Shown: positions 31,892 to 42,220, counted from the first letter of the stretch. The stretch is 64,000 nucleotides of DNA from Alphaproteobacteria bacterium HGW-Alphaproteobacteria-6 (GCA_002841115.1 PHEC01000002.1:1-64000), one strand, 5' to 3'. The notes: generated from the letters alone by a model not told the origin. A program made the numbers and translations.

Positions 31892-34800
31892 TCCGCGGCC
31901 TCCACTTTTCCGGTTGCGGACCCGGACGCAGGGGTGTCCAGCCAGTCGACCTTTTTCATTTTCCGGACGATCACGAATTCGTCGCGGTTGCTGCCCACGG
32001 TGCCGTAATAGTTGAACCCATAGGACAATTGCGCATAGCCGCCGATCATATGCGTGGGTTTCAAAACCGTGCGGGTGACCGAGTTGTGGATTCCGCCGCG
32101 ATGGCCGGTCTTTTCGGAACCGGGCGTGTTCACGATCTTTTCCTGCGCGTGATACATGAAGAGCGTGCCCTGCTTGATCCGCTGCGACACCACCACCCTT
32201 GCTGTCAGCGCGCCGTTGATGTTGTAGGCCTCGACCCAGTCGTTATCGACAAGGCCCGCCTTGGCCGCGTCGACCTCGGACATCCAGACCACCGGCCCGC
32301 CCCTGTTCAGCGTCAGCATCAACAGGTTGTCGGAATAGGTGCTGTGAATGCCCCATTTCTGATGCGGCGTGATGAAGTTCAGCACGACATGCGGGCTGCC
32401 CTCGGCCGCGTCGTTGTTGACGGCCGCGGTGATGGTCTTGAGGTCGACCGGCGGGCGGTAGCTGACAAAACCCTCGCCGAAGGCCCGCATCCATTCGTGA
32501 TCCTGATAAAGCTGCTGGCGGCCCGTGAGGGTGCGCCACGGGATCAGCTCGTGCACGTTGGTGTAGCCCGCGTTATAGCAGACCTCCTCGGACTCGATCC
32601 CCGACCAGGTGGGGCTTGAGATGATCTTGCGCGGTTGCGCCGCGATATCGCGGAAGCGGATCTTGGTGTGATGCGCGCCCTCGGCCAGGTGGGCGTGGTG
32701 GCGGCCGGTGGGTTTTTCCAGTTCCTCCCAGGCCTTGACGGCAACCTCGCCGTTGGTCTCGGGGGCAAGCATCAGGATCATCTCGGCCGCGTCGATGGCG
32801 GTCTCAAGCTTCGCGTGACCCTTCGAGACGCCCTCGTCCAGCACCACCCCGTTCAGGTCGCGCAGGTGTTTGACCTCCACCTTGGTATCCCAATTGATCC
32901 CCTTGCCACCGTTGCCCAGCTTCTCCAGCAACGGGCCGACCGAGGTGAACTTCTTGTAGAGATTGGGATAATCCCGCTCCACCGCGATATAGTTCGGAGC
33001 GGTCTTGCCGGGGATCAGATCACATTCGCCTTTCTTCCAATCCCTCACATGCGCCTGCGCCAGTTCGCCGGGCGTGTCGTGCAGAAGCGGAAGCTGGACG
33101 ATATCCGTTTCCACCCCCAGCACTTCGGGCGCCACTTCCGAGAACTTGGCCGCGATCGACTTGAAAATCTCCCAGTCCGACTTGCTCTCATAAGCCGGGT
33201 CCACCGCCGCCTGCAGCGGGTGGATGAACGGGTGCATGTCGGAGGTGTTCAGGTCATCCTTCTCATACCAGGACGCCGTCGGCAGCACGATGTCGGAATA
33301 GACGCAGGTGGTCGACATGCGGAAGTCGATGGTCACCAGAAGGTCAAGCTTGCCCTTGGGCGCCTCGTCATGCCAGACGGCCTCTTTCGGCATCACGCCG
33401 CCTTCCTCGCCCAGATCCTTGCCCATTACGCCGTGATCGGTGCCCAGAAGGTGCTTGAGGAAGTATTCGTGCCCCTTTCCGCTCGACCCCAGCAGGTTCG
33501 AGCGCCAGACGAACAGGTTGCGCGGCCAGTTTTCCGGCGCGTCCGGGTCCTGACAGGACATTTCCAGACGCCCCGATTTCAGCTGTTCGGCGACGTAGTC
33601 CTTGATCTCCTTGCCGGCTTTCTTCGCCGCCTTCGACACCTCAAGCGGGTTGGACTTGAGCTGCGGCGCCGAAGGCAGCCAACCCATCCTTTCGGCGCGG
33701 ATGTTGTAGTCGATGAGGGAAATGTCCCAATCGCCCGCGGGCGCCGTGGGCGACAGGATCTCGCCCGCACGCAACGTCTCATACCGCCACTGATCGGTAT
33801 GGGCATACCAGGCCGAGGTTGAATTCATGTGCCGCGGCGGGCGGTTCCAGTCGAGCGCGAAGGCCAGCGGTTGCCAGCCGGTTTGCGGGCGAAGTTTCTC
33901 CTGACCCACATAATGCGACCAGCCGCCGCCTTCCTGCCCGATGCAGCCGCACATCACCAGCATGTTGATGATGCCGCGATAGTTCATGTCCATGTGGTAC
34001 CAGTGGTTCAGACCGGCCCCCAGGATGACCATGGATTTGCCATGGGTCTTTTCGGCATTGCCCGCGAATTCCCGCGCGACCGCGATGATCTTTTCGCGAT
34101 CAACGCCGGTGATCTTCTCGGCCCAGGCAGGGGTGTAGGGGCTGTCGTCGTTAAAATCCTTCGACACCCAGTCACCGCCAAGGCCCCGGTCCAGCCCGTA
34201 ATTGGCGCAAAAGAGGTCAAACACCGTGGCGACCAGCACCTTTGATCCATCCGCCAGCGTGACACGCCGCGCGGGGATGTTGCGGGTCAGCACCTCGGGG
34301 TGGTCGCATTTGACGAAATCGCCCGTGGCGACCCCGCCGAAATAGGGGAAATCGACGCCCACCACCTCGTCATGGTCTCCGTCGAGAATCTGGCTGAGCC
34401 GCAGCTTTGCCTCCGCCCCTTTGGCCTGCTCTTCGAGGTTCCACTTGCCCGCTTCGCCCCAGCGGAACCCGATCGAGCCGTTGGGGACCACGATCCGGCC
34501 TGAAGCCTCGTCATAGGCCACGGTCTTCCAGTCGGGGTTGTTCGTCTCACCAAGCTTCCCGTCAAAGTCGTCGGCGCGCAGCATCCGGCCGGGCACAAGG
34601 TGCCCGTCCTTTTCGTCCAGACGCACCAGCATCGGCATGTCGGTGTATTTGCGGGCGTAATCCTCGAAATATTCGGCCTGCCGGTCGAGGTGAAACTCGC
34701 GCAAGATCACGTGGCCCATGGCCATGGCCAGCGCCGCGTCGGTGCCCGCTTGTGGGTTCAGCCAGATATCGCCGAACTTGGCCGCCTCGGAATAGTCGGG

Positions 34801-35646
34801 GCTGACCACCGCCGACTTGGTGCCGCGATACCGCACCTCGGTGTAGAAATGCGCGTCCGGCGTGCGGGTCTGCGGCACGTTCGAGCCCCAGAGCATCAGG
34901 AAGCCCGCGTTGTACCAGTCGGCCGATTCGGGCACGTCGGTCTGTTCGCCCCAGGTCTGCGGGCTGGCGGGCGGCAGGTCGCAATACCAGTCGTAGAACG
35001 ACATGCAGGTGCCGCCCAAAAGGCTCAGGTAACGTGAACCCGCCGCATAGCTGACCATCGACATCGCGGGGATGGGCGAGAAGCCGAACACCCGGTCGGG
35101 GCCCCAGGTCTTGGCGGTATGGGCGTTGGCGGCGGCGATGATCTCGGTCGCCTCGTCCCAGCTTGCCCGCACGAAGCCGCCCTTGCCGCGGGTCGTGGTA
35201 TAGGACGCGCGCAAGGCAGGGTCGTTCTGGATCGCGGCCCAGGCGGCCACCGGCGTCATCGTCTCGCGCATCTTGCGCCAGGCGCGCATCAGGGCGCCGC
35301 GGATCAGCGGGTTCTTCACCCGGTTCGCGGAATAGAGATACCAGCTATACGACGCGCCGCGCGCACAGCCGCGCGGCTCGTGGTTGGGCAGCCCCGCACG
35401 GGTGCGCGGATAATCGGTCTGCTGCGTCTCCCAGGTCACGATGCCGGATTTGACGTAGATCTTCCACGAACACGATCCGGTGCAGTTCACCCCATGGGTC
35501 GAGCGCACGATCTTGTCGTGCCGCCAGCGGTTTCTGTAGGTGTCCTCCCAGTCGCGGTTCTCGGCCGTGGTCTGACCCCAACCGTCCGAGAATTGTTCCA
35601 GTTCCTTGCTGCGGAAGAAGTTCAGTCTGTCGAGCAGATGGCTCAT
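31888..35646 (-). CDS. narG: respiratory nitrate reductase alpha subunit
   Basis: From ATG 35646 (MSHLLDRLNFFRSKELEQFSDGWGQ): HGVNCTGSCSWKIYVKSGIVTWETQQTDYP and full NarG length. Confidence 0.97.
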   Translation of the reverse strand: MSHLLDRLNFFRSKELEQFSDGWGQTTAENRDWEDTYRNRWRHDKIVRSTHGVNCTGSCSWKIYVKSGIVTWETQQTDYPRTRAGLPNHEPRGCARGASYSWYLYSANRVKNPLIRGALMRAWRKMRETMTPVAAWAAIQNDPALRASYTTTRGKGGFVRASWDEATEIIAAANAHTAKTWGPDRVFGFSPIPAMSMVSYAAGSRYLSLLGGTCMSFYDWYCDLPPASPQTWGEQTDVPESADWYNAGFLMLWGSNVPQTRTPDAHFYTEVRYRGTKSAVVSPDYSEAAKFGDIWLNPQAGTDAALAMAMGHVILREFHLDRQAEYFEDYARKYTDMPMLVRLDEKDGHLVPGRMLRADDFDGKLGETNNPDWKTVAYDEASGRIVVPNGSIGFRWGEAGKWNLEEQAKGAEAKLRLSQILDGDHDEVVGVDFPYFGGVATGDFVKCDHPEVLTRNIPARRVTLADGSKVLVATVFDLFCANYGLDRGLGGDWVSKDFNDDSPYTPAWAEKITGVDREKIIAVAREFAGNAEKTHGKSMVILGAGLNHWYHMDMNYRGIINMLVMCGCIGQEGGGWSHYVGQEKLRPQTGWQPLAFALDWNRPPRHMNSTSAWYAHTDQWRYETLRAGEILSPTAPAGDWDISLIDYNIRAERMGWLPSAPQLKSNPLEVSKAAKKAGKEIKDYVAEQLKSGRLEMSCQDPDAPENWPRNLFVWRSNLLGSSGKGHEYFLKHLLGTDHGVMGKDLGEEGGVMPKEAVWHDEAPKGKLDLLVTIDFRMSTTCVYSDIVLPTASWYEKDDLNTSDMHPFIHPLQAAVDPAYESKSDWEIFKSIAAKFSEVAPEVLGVETDIVQLPLLHDTPGELAQAHVRDWKKGECDLIPGKTAPNYIAVERDYPNLYKKFTSVGPLLEKLGNGGKGINWDTKVEVKHLRDLNGVVLDEGVSKGHAKLETAIDAAEMILMLAPETNGEVAVKAWEELEKPTGRHHAHLAEGAHHTKIRFRDIAAQPRKIISSPTWSGIESEEVCYNAGYTNVHELIPWRTLTGRQQLYQDHEWMRAFGEGFVSYRPPVDLKTITAAVNNDAAEGSPHVVLNFITPHQKWGIHSTYSDNLLMLTLNRGGPVVWMSEVDAAKAGLVDNDWVEAYNINGALTARVVVSQRIKQGTLFMYHAQEKIVNTPGSEKTGHRGGIHNSVTRTVLKPTHMIGGYAQLSYGFNYYGTVGSNRDEFVIVRKMKKVDWLDTPASGSATGKVEAAE

Positions 35647-35710
35647 TGGGCTGTCCTTTCGGGTGTCTGGGCCCGGGCGGCAGGATCTGTCGCCCGGCAA
35701 ATCGATTGGG

Positions 35711-38434
35711 TCATCGTGCGGGCTGGGCGGCGGTGCCCCGAGGCATCCGCCCGTGTTCGATGTCGTGCAGCAGGCCGCCGGGGCGGGTGTAGACCGCCCA
35801 GGTGATGAGAACACAGATCGCGTAGAAGACCAGGAACCCCCAGAGCGCGCCCACGGCGGACCCGGTCATCGCGATGGACGTGCCGTAGGCCTTCGGGATG
35901 AAGAAGGCGCCGTAAGCCGCGATGGCCGAGGTAAAGGCCACGATCGCGCCGGATTCCATTGCAATCTGCCGCTTGCGCTCATCGACCCCGAGGTGAGGCA
36001 TCAGACGCGGCACTTCGCGGCCCATGATCACCGGAATCATCTGGAAGGTAGAGGCGTTGCCGACACCGGTCAGGAAGAACAGCGCCATGAAGCAGGCGAA
36101 GAAGCCGATGAAGGACCCAAGCCCGAGGAAGGTGATCACGCCGAACGTGGCAACGATCATCGCGGCGAAGGTCCAGAGGGTCACGCGACCGCCGCCGAAC
36201 CGGTCGCTGATCCAGCCGGTGCCAGCGCGCGACAACGCCCCGACCAGCGGCCCGAGGAACACATAGTTCAGCGCGTTCACCTCCGGGAAGGCGAGCTTCG
36301 TCAGCAGCGGAAAGCCCGCCGAATAGCCGATGAAACTGCCGAAGGTGCCGGTATAAAGGACGCACATCAGCCAGTTGTGCATCCGCCCGAAAATCACCGC
36401 CTGATCGGCGAAACTGGCACGCGCATCGGCAATGTCGTTCATGCCCAGCCAGGCGGCGATCGTCGCCGCAAGGATGAAGGGCACCCAGACGAAGCCGGCG
36501 TTCTGCATCCACAACTGCCCGCCGTCCGACATCGTCACCGGCTGCCCGCCAAGCGCCCCGAACACGCCCGCCGTGATGACGATGGGCACGAGGAACTGCA
36601 TCACCGACACGCCCAGGTTGCCGAGCCCCGCGTTCAGCGCCAGCGCGTTGCCCTTTTCGGCCTTCGGGAAGAAGTAGCCTATATTGGCCATGCTTGATGC
36701 AAAGTTGCCGCCGCCGAAACCGCAGAGCAGCGCCAGCACGAGGAAGATCAGATAGGGCGTGCCGGGGTTCTGCACCGCATAGCCGATGCCCAGGGCGGGC
36801 AGCAGCAGCGAGGCGGTCGACAGCGTCGTCCAGAGCCTGCCGCCGAAGATCGGCACCATGAAGCTGTAGAAGATCCGCAATGTCGCCCCCGACAGGCCCG
36901 GAAGTGCTGCGAGCCAGAACAATTGTCCCGACGTGAATTCGAACCCGATGGCAGGCAGGCGCGCCACGACCACCGACCAGACCATCCAGACCGAAAACGC
37001 CAGCAGTAGCGCCGGGATGGATATCCACAGGTTGCGCCGGGCGATGGCGCGGCCCTTTTCGGCCCAGAAGGCCGGGTCTTCGGGATGCCAATCTTCCAGC
37101 ACGCGCGGCATGGCCGTGTGCGCGGGGGTATGGATGTCCTGCATCTCGGGGAATTCCGGCAGCCGTCCGAGCGCTTCGCCATGCGCTGCGCGCTCCATCC
37201 CGCGAACCGACAGGTGCATCCAGGCCAGCGCCACGGCGACCAGAACGAAAAGCAGCACGAAACAGGATGTGTAGATGCCGGTCAGGTCCAGCAGCGCCCC
37301 GAAGGCGATCGGCAGGACAAAGCCGCCAAGCCCGCCGATCATGCCCACCAGGCCACCGACCGCGCCGACATGGCCCGGATAGTAGACCGGAATGTGCTTG
37401 AAGACCGCCGCCTTGCCCAGGCTCATGAAGAACCCAAGGGCGAAAAGCGTGACGATGAACGGCCACAGGCCCATCTGGGTTGAAAAGGCGATCGGGCCTT
37501 CCTTGCCCTGAATGATGTATTCGGTCGGCGGGTAGGACAGCATGAACAGGAAGATCAGCGAAAACCCGAACGTCCAGTACATCACCGCCCGCGCGCCGAA
37601 CTTGTCCGACAGAAGCCCGCCATAAGCCCGGAACAATGACGCCGACAGGCTGAAGGACGCCGCCGCCATGCCCGCGAAACGCACATCGATGCCGTAGACG
37701 TCGATCAGGTAGTGCGGCATCCACAGGGCGAGCGCGACGAAGGCGCCGAAGACGAAGAAGTAGTAAAGCGAGAACCGCCAGACCTGCAGGTTCTTCAGCG
37801 GCGCGAATTGCTGCGCCAGCGAGGGGGCCTTGGCCCCGGTCTTGCGACGTTCGACCAGTTTGGGATCATCCTTGGCCAGCAGGAAGAACAGCACGCCGAT
37901 GATGGCGAGCCCAACCGCCCAGACATAGGCCACGCCATGCCAGCCATAGGCGACCATGACGAAGGGTGCGACGAACTTGGTGACGGCCGCACCGACATTG
38001 CCGGCCCCGAAGATGCCCAGCGCCGTTCCCTGCCGCCCCGCGTCATACCAGCGGCTGACATAGGCCACGCCGATGATGAACGATCCGCCCGCCAGCCCGA
38101 TGCCGAGCGCCGCGACCAGATACATGATATAGGTATCGGCCAGCGTCAGCGCCCAGGTCGCGAGCGCGGTCAGGATCATCTGGCTGGAGAATACCAGCCG
38201 CCCGCCGTATTTCTCGGTCCAGACGCCGAGGAACAGGCGGGTGACGGAGCCGGTCAGGATCGGCGTGGCGACCAGAAGGCCGAACTGCGTGTCGTTTAGG
38301 CCCAGCTCTGCCTTGATGGCGACACCGATGATGGAGAAGATCGTCCAGACCGCGAAACAGGCGGTGAAGGCGATCGTACTCAGGCTCAGGGCGCGTGTCT
38401 GATCGGCGCGTGAGGCTGTGGCAACGGTCTGCAT
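35711..38434 (-). CDS. narK: fused NarK1-NarK2 nitrate/nitrite transporter
   Basis: 907 aa, two consecutive complete MFS modules of nitrate/nitrite porter type. Confidence 0.95.
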   Translation of the reverse strand: MQTVATASRADQTRALSLSTIAFTACFAVWTIFSIIGVAIKAELGLNDTQFGLLVATPILTGSVTRLFLGVWTEKYGGRLVFSSQMILTALATWALTLADTYIMYLVAALGIGLAGGSFIIGVAYVSRWYDAGRQGTALGIFGAGNVGAAVTKFVAPFVMVAYGWHGVAYVWAVGLAIIGVLFFLLAKDDPKLVERRKTGAKAPSLAQQFAPLKNLQVWRFSLYYFFVFGAFVALALWMPHYLIDVYGIDVRFAGMAAASFSLSASLFRAYGGLLSDKFGARAVMYWTFGFSLIFLFMLSYPPTEYIIQGKEGPIAFSTQMGLWPFIVTLFALGFFMSLGKAAVFKHIPVYYPGHVGAVGGLVGMIGGLGGFVLPIAFGALLDLTGIYTSCFVLLFVLVAVALAWMHLSVRGMERAAHGEALGRLPEFPEMQDIHTPAHTAMPRVLEDWHPEDPAFWAEKGRAIARRNLWISIPALLLAFSVWMVWSVVVARLPAIGFEFTSGQLFWLAALPGLSGATLRIFYSFMVPIFGGRLWTTLSTASLLLPALGIGYAVQNPGTPYLIFLVLALLCGFGGGNFASSMANIGYFFPKAEKGNALALNAGLGNLGVSVMQFLVPIVITAGVFGALGGQPVTMSDGGQLWMQNAGFVWVPFILAATIAAWLGMNDIADARASFADQAVIFGRMHNWLMCVLYTGTFGSFIGYSAGFPLLTKLAFPEVNALNYVFLGPLVGALSRAGTGWISDRFGGGRVTLWTFAAMIVATFGVITFLGLGSFIGFFACFMALFFLTGVGNASTFQMIPVIMGREVPRLMPHLGVDERKRQIAMESGAIVAFTSAIAAYGAFFIPKAYGTSIAMTGSAVGALWGFLVFYAICVLITWAVYTRPGGLLHDIEHGRMPRGTAAQPAR

Positions 38435-38516
38435 GGTGGGTCTCCGGCAAGAACAAGGCGCTCACCCCCTGCGTGGGGCTCATTGCCAGACCTGCGGCCG
38501 AAGGGGCGCGGATGAT

Positions 38517-38530
38517 TTGATCTAGATCAC
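38517..38530. promoter_or_regulatory. FNR/NarR-type box (narK side)
   Basis: TTGAT-ctag-ATCAC, 9/10 to TTGAT-N4-ATCAA, 83 bp upstream of the narK start. Confidence 0.7.
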
Positions 38531-38630
38531 GAAATCACGAAAAGCACAACGAAATAAATGGCTTGCAGAAATATGTCATTCGATGTGCGGTGACAGATCA
38601 AGGCTCGACTTGCGAAGGTCAACCGTCAGA

Positions 38631-38644
38631 TTGACTTTTATCAA
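38631..38644. promoter_or_regulatory. FNR/NarR-type box (narR side)
   Basis: TTGAC-tttt-ATCAA, 9/10 to consensus, 47 bp upstream of the narR start. Confidence 0.7.
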
Positions 38645-38690
38645 TCGATTTGCTGATTATTGTTAATCACAGGCAGGCGGGGGGAACGAC

Positions 38691-39389
38691 ATGCCCGATC
38701 CGGAATCCCGGGATATTCGAAAGCTGGATCTCTTCTCGCAGATGGCGGATGAGCATTTCACCTCCTTGATGCGCGGCGCCTATGTGCAGAATTTCCCTGC
38801 GCAGGTCGAATTGATCACCGAAGGAGAGCCGAGCGATTTCCTTCATATCCTGATCTCAGGCTCGGTCGATCTGTTCTCCTCCTGGAACGGCCGGGATACC
38901 AGCATGGCGACCGTCAGGCCCATTTCGACCTTCATTCTTGCCGCGACGATCAAGGATGCGCCCTACCTGATGTCGGCACGTACGTTGGAGAAAAGCCGGA
39001 TAGCGCTGATCCCCAGTCAGGATGTTCGCGCAATCTTTGACGCCGACAGCAATTTTGCCCGTGCGATCGTCATGGAACTGGCGCAGTGCTATCGCTCGGT
39101 CATCAAGGCGCAGAAGGATCTCAAGCTCAGAACCTCGCTCGAACGACTCGCGAACTACTTGCTCAGACAACAAAGGCATGCCGGCGGCGTGGCCGTGTTC
39201 GAGCTTGATTTCGAGAAACGCCGCCTTGCCTCGGTGCTGGGCATGACGCCCGAAAACCTCAGCCGTGCCTTCAAGGGCCTGCAACCCTACGGTGTGACGG
39301 TGAACGGCACCCGCATCACCATAGGCAATCAGGCAGACCTTGAGCATTTCGCCAAGCCCAATCCCCTGATCGACGGCTTCACGTCCTGA
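38691..39389 (+). CDS. narR: Crp/Fnr-family regulator NarR (lacks Fe-S cysteine cluster)
   Basis: 233-aa Crp/Fnr protein with only one Cys, HTH region KRRLASVLGMTPENLSRAFKGL; divergent to narK. Confidence 0.88.
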   Translation: MPDPESRDIRKLDLFSQMADEHFTSLMRGAYVQNFPAQVELITEGEPSDFLHILISGSVDLFSSWNGRDTSMATVRPISTFILAATIKDAPYLMSARTLEKSRIALIPSQDVRAIFDADSNFARAIVMELAQCYRSVIKAQKDLKLRTSLERLANYLLRQQRHAGGVAVFELDFEKRRLASVLGMTPENLSRAFKGLQPYGVTVNGTRITIGNQADLEHFAKPNPLIDGFTS

Positions 39390-39395
39390 GAGGCA

Positions 39396-40529
39396 TCAGG
39401 GCAAGGGGCTGACGCCGAGGAGAACGGATTTGGGCGCCCGATGGACAGCGCCAGGATAAGGCAGACCGCCCCCTTGACGATCAGTGGCACATGGACCTGT
39501 CATGGTGCCCAGTCCCAAAGGGTCACATGGGGCGCACCGCCCGCCGCCCCGATGAGCCAGGCCAGCGCGGCCAGTGACAGGGCGGAATAGTCCAGCACAA
39601 AAGCTGGAAGGTCGAAGCCGCGCCCGAAGCCATGGCCGCAGCGGCGGGCGCACCGGGATGGAAGGCGACAAGAAGAACACGGCATAGCCCGCGTGCAGCA
39701 CCTTCACCAGCGGTTCGGCAAAGGTCCGGTGCCCGGCCCGGCGGGTCAGGCGCAGGGCGTGCAACACGCCTGCCAGTGCAAGCGCCACCCCGGTCAGAGA
39801 GCCGAGCGGCAAGCCGACCCACAGCGCAAGGCTCACTACAAGGGCTACCAGCGCCGCCTTGTCGAAAGACTGCATCGGCGGCACGGGCAAGACGCTGCTG
39901 CGCCGTTTCACCAACCAGTTGCTGGTGATGGACGGGACCCTGCGCCCGCGTTTCACGGCGATCATCATGATGGCGGTGCCAAGGCCCAGCCCCAGGCCAT
40001 AGCCTTGGGCCGCATGATCGCCCCTTGCGGCCTCCCAGTGGAACAACGCGTTGCCGAGGATGAAGTCCCCCAGCATCGCCAGCACGATCAGGTTCCGCCA
40101 GTTCCTTCCCGCCACAATCTCGCGTCCGATGGCAAGCGCAAAGACAACCGGAAAGGCCAGATCGGCCACAGCTATCTGCCCGGCGGTCAGACCGCCCGAG
40201 ACGCAAACCGCCAAGCGTCCAGCCAGCCACAGGCCCGCAAGCACCCCCAGCCGCCAGCCGACGATGGGCAAGCGCCCGGTCCAGTTCGGGACCGCGGTCA
40301 GCAGGAACCCCGCGACCACGGCACCCAGATAGCCGAACAGGAATTCCTGTGCGTGCCATGAAAGGGGGTCGAAAGCTGTGGGGAGCATCAGGTGCCCCGA
40401 CTGCATCGGCACCCAAAACACCATCGCCAGCATGGCCCAGACCGCCGCACCAAACAAGAACGGGCGGAACCCGAAGGTCAGGATTGCCGGTCCGGTCCAT
40501 GCGCGCGTCGGCTCGGTCGTGGTGGTCAT
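39396..40529 (-). pseudogene. NnrS-family heme/copper membrane protein, C-terminus apparently frameshifted/deleted
   Basis: N-terminal ~270 aa is NnrS-like (GFRPFLFGAAVWAML...HAQEFLFGYLGAVVAGFLLTAVPNWTGR); after HAGYAVFF the frame becomes Arg/Pro-rich while hydrophobic sequence (PAFVLDYSALSLAALAWLIGAAGG) continues in another frame. Confidence 0.6.
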
Positions 40530-41210
40530 CTGTGTGTCCTCGATTCTGGCCCTTCCGCCGCGACGCCGTCCTCGGTCAGGATCAGGTTGAGCGGGATGTC
40601 ATGGGGTTGCGGAAAGATAGTCGGCAGATGCGCGGCGCCAAGCGCAATGCCGATGGTCACCAGCACGGCCAGCGTCCGGTCGAAGTAGCCCCCTCCCCAG
40701 CCCAGCCGGAAACATGCCCCATCCCAACCGATGCGGGGCGCGAGCGCGATATCGGGTCTCAGAACCTCGGCCTCAGGCGGGGGAATCGGGATGCTCCAGT
40801 CGCCGCGCACCAGTCCGGTTTCGGGTGTCCAGCGGCGAAAGGTCAGCGGAGCCGCACGGGATTCGACCACCGGCAAGGCGATGGTCACGCCCGCGCGGTG
40901 CAGATCGGCCAGGGCGGGTCGCAGGTCGGGTTCCCCCTTGATTGGCCAGTAACCGGACAGGACAGTCCCCCACCCCGTCCCGCGCTCGGCCAGCACCCTC
41001 CCCAGATGCCCGGCGATCCTGTCCGAGACCTGCGCCCGCCCGGCCTGGGCCCAGGCCCTCCCTCAGCCTGGCCAGCCGTGTCCGTTCCGCCCGGCGCCAG
41101 CGCGCCACATCGCGCGCCTGTTCGGGATCAACGCCGAGAGGGTCGAAATACGCGGGATCGACCTCTGTCGCCATGCAAGGCGGCGACGCATATGTCCCGT
41201 CTTTGGTCAT
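40526..41210 (-). pseudogene. 5-formyltetrahydrofolate cyclo-ligase, single-base frameshift
   Basis: N-terminal ORF (41210) ends useful sequence at RLRE|G and the C-terminal ORF continues AWAQAGRAQVSDRIAGHLGRVLAERG...FRLGWGGGYFDRTLA; removing one base of the CCC at 41056-41058 restores one frame. Confidence 0.85.
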
Positions 41211-41692
41211 CTTGCGGGCTTGAGCCGCGAAAGTAGCACATTGTTCTCCTGCGCGATGTGATCGGCCGGCTCGTCAGGAAGCGTCGCCGTGCCGCCGTAT
41301 AGCGACGGCCATGACCCGCAGGCAGTTTCCGGTGGTGTCAGGTCGCCTGTCAGCTTCCGGATCAGCGTGATGGTCTCGGCGTGATCGTCATGGTCGACGC
41401 GCATCACCGCGATCGGATGCTCGATGCCGGCACCACCGCCAGAGCGCAGAACCGGGATCAGGATCATCTCTTCCTTGACCATATGATCCTCCATCTCGCG
41501 CGCTAGCCGGGTGAGGGCGCGGGCAAGACCTTTTGTGGCGTCAGGATCATCGGCATGGACCTGCTCGACACGCTCGGCCGGAGGCACGCGCGAGGCAAGG
41601 TCAGCCCGGTGCATCTCGTGACAGTTTGTCAGGAAGTGGTCGATCAGGGCGCCGGTTTCCTGTGGCACTGAGGCGGTGGCATTGTCGTGCAC
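41207..41692 (-). CDS. hemerythrin-type di-iron protein (YtfE/ScdA C-terminal-like)
   Basis: LIDHFLTNCHEMHRADL, LAREMEDHMVKEEMILIPVL, MRVDHDDHAETITLIRKLT, DHIAQENNVLLSRL. Confidence 0.85.
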   Translation of the reverse strand: MHDNATASVPQETGALIDHFLTNCHEMHRADLASRVPPAERVEQVHADDPDATKGLARALTRLAREMEDHMVKEEMILIPVLRSGGGAGIEHPIAVMRVDHDDHAETITLIRKLTGDLTPPETACGSWPSLYGGTATLPDEPADHIAQENNVLLSRLKPAR

Positions 41693-41735
41693 GGCACGTC
41701 CCTTCTGCGTTGAGACGTCGGAACAGAATGAATTG

Positions 41736-41781
41736 GCATCTGATTTGCCGATTGGATCACGGCAATACGCATTGTAGATGC
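41736..41781. promoter_or_regulatory. two NsrR-like boxes in the divergent hemerythrin/nsrR intergenic region
   Basis: GCAT-ctgat-TTGC (41736-41748) and GCAT-tgtag-ATGC (41769-41781), matching GCATTT-N-AAATGC architecture. Confidence 0.6.
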
Positions 41782-41799
41782 CAGATCAGGAGCGCGACC

Positions 41800-41853
41800 A
41801 TGCGCCTCACTTCCTTCACAGACTATGGTTTGCGCGTGCTGATGCGCATGCTG
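41800..41853 (+). pseudogene. nsrR: NsrR/Rrf2-family regulator, only first ~18 codons left
   Basis: [18 protein letters not shown] is a typical NsrR N-terminus; sequence then passes into antisense IstB. Confidence 0.75.
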
Positions 41854-42170
41854 TCTCCCTTCAGTTCGATGCGATGGGCGTTATGGATGATGCGGTCGAG
41901 GATGGCGTCCGCGATGGTCGGCTCACCGATCATCTGATGCCATCCCGAGACAGGCAGCTGGGCGGTGATGATGGTGGAGCGTCGTTGGTAGCGTTCCTCG
42001 AAGAGTTCAAGGAGGTCGAGGCGCTGCTGGTCGGTCAAGCTGTGGGTGCCCCAGTCGTCGAGGACGAGCAACCGGACCCGCGCGAGTTTGTCGATCAGTC
42101 GCGCAAACCGGCCATCGAGGCGGGCCGTGGCCATTTCCTCAAAGAGACGGGGCATGCGGGCATAGGCCAC
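41823..42170 (-). mobile_element. istB: IS21-family IstB ATPase remnant (C-terminal part)
   Basis: [87 protein letters not shown]. Confidence 0.88.
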
Positions 42171-42220
42171 GGATTGGCCAGTGAAGGCAAGGGCGCAGTA
42201 TTTGCCCCTCTGGCCATTTA

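Noticed and set aside
35979-37724. 581-aa minus ORF inside narK
   Set aside because: Alternative frame of the narK CDS on the same strand; no family resemblance.
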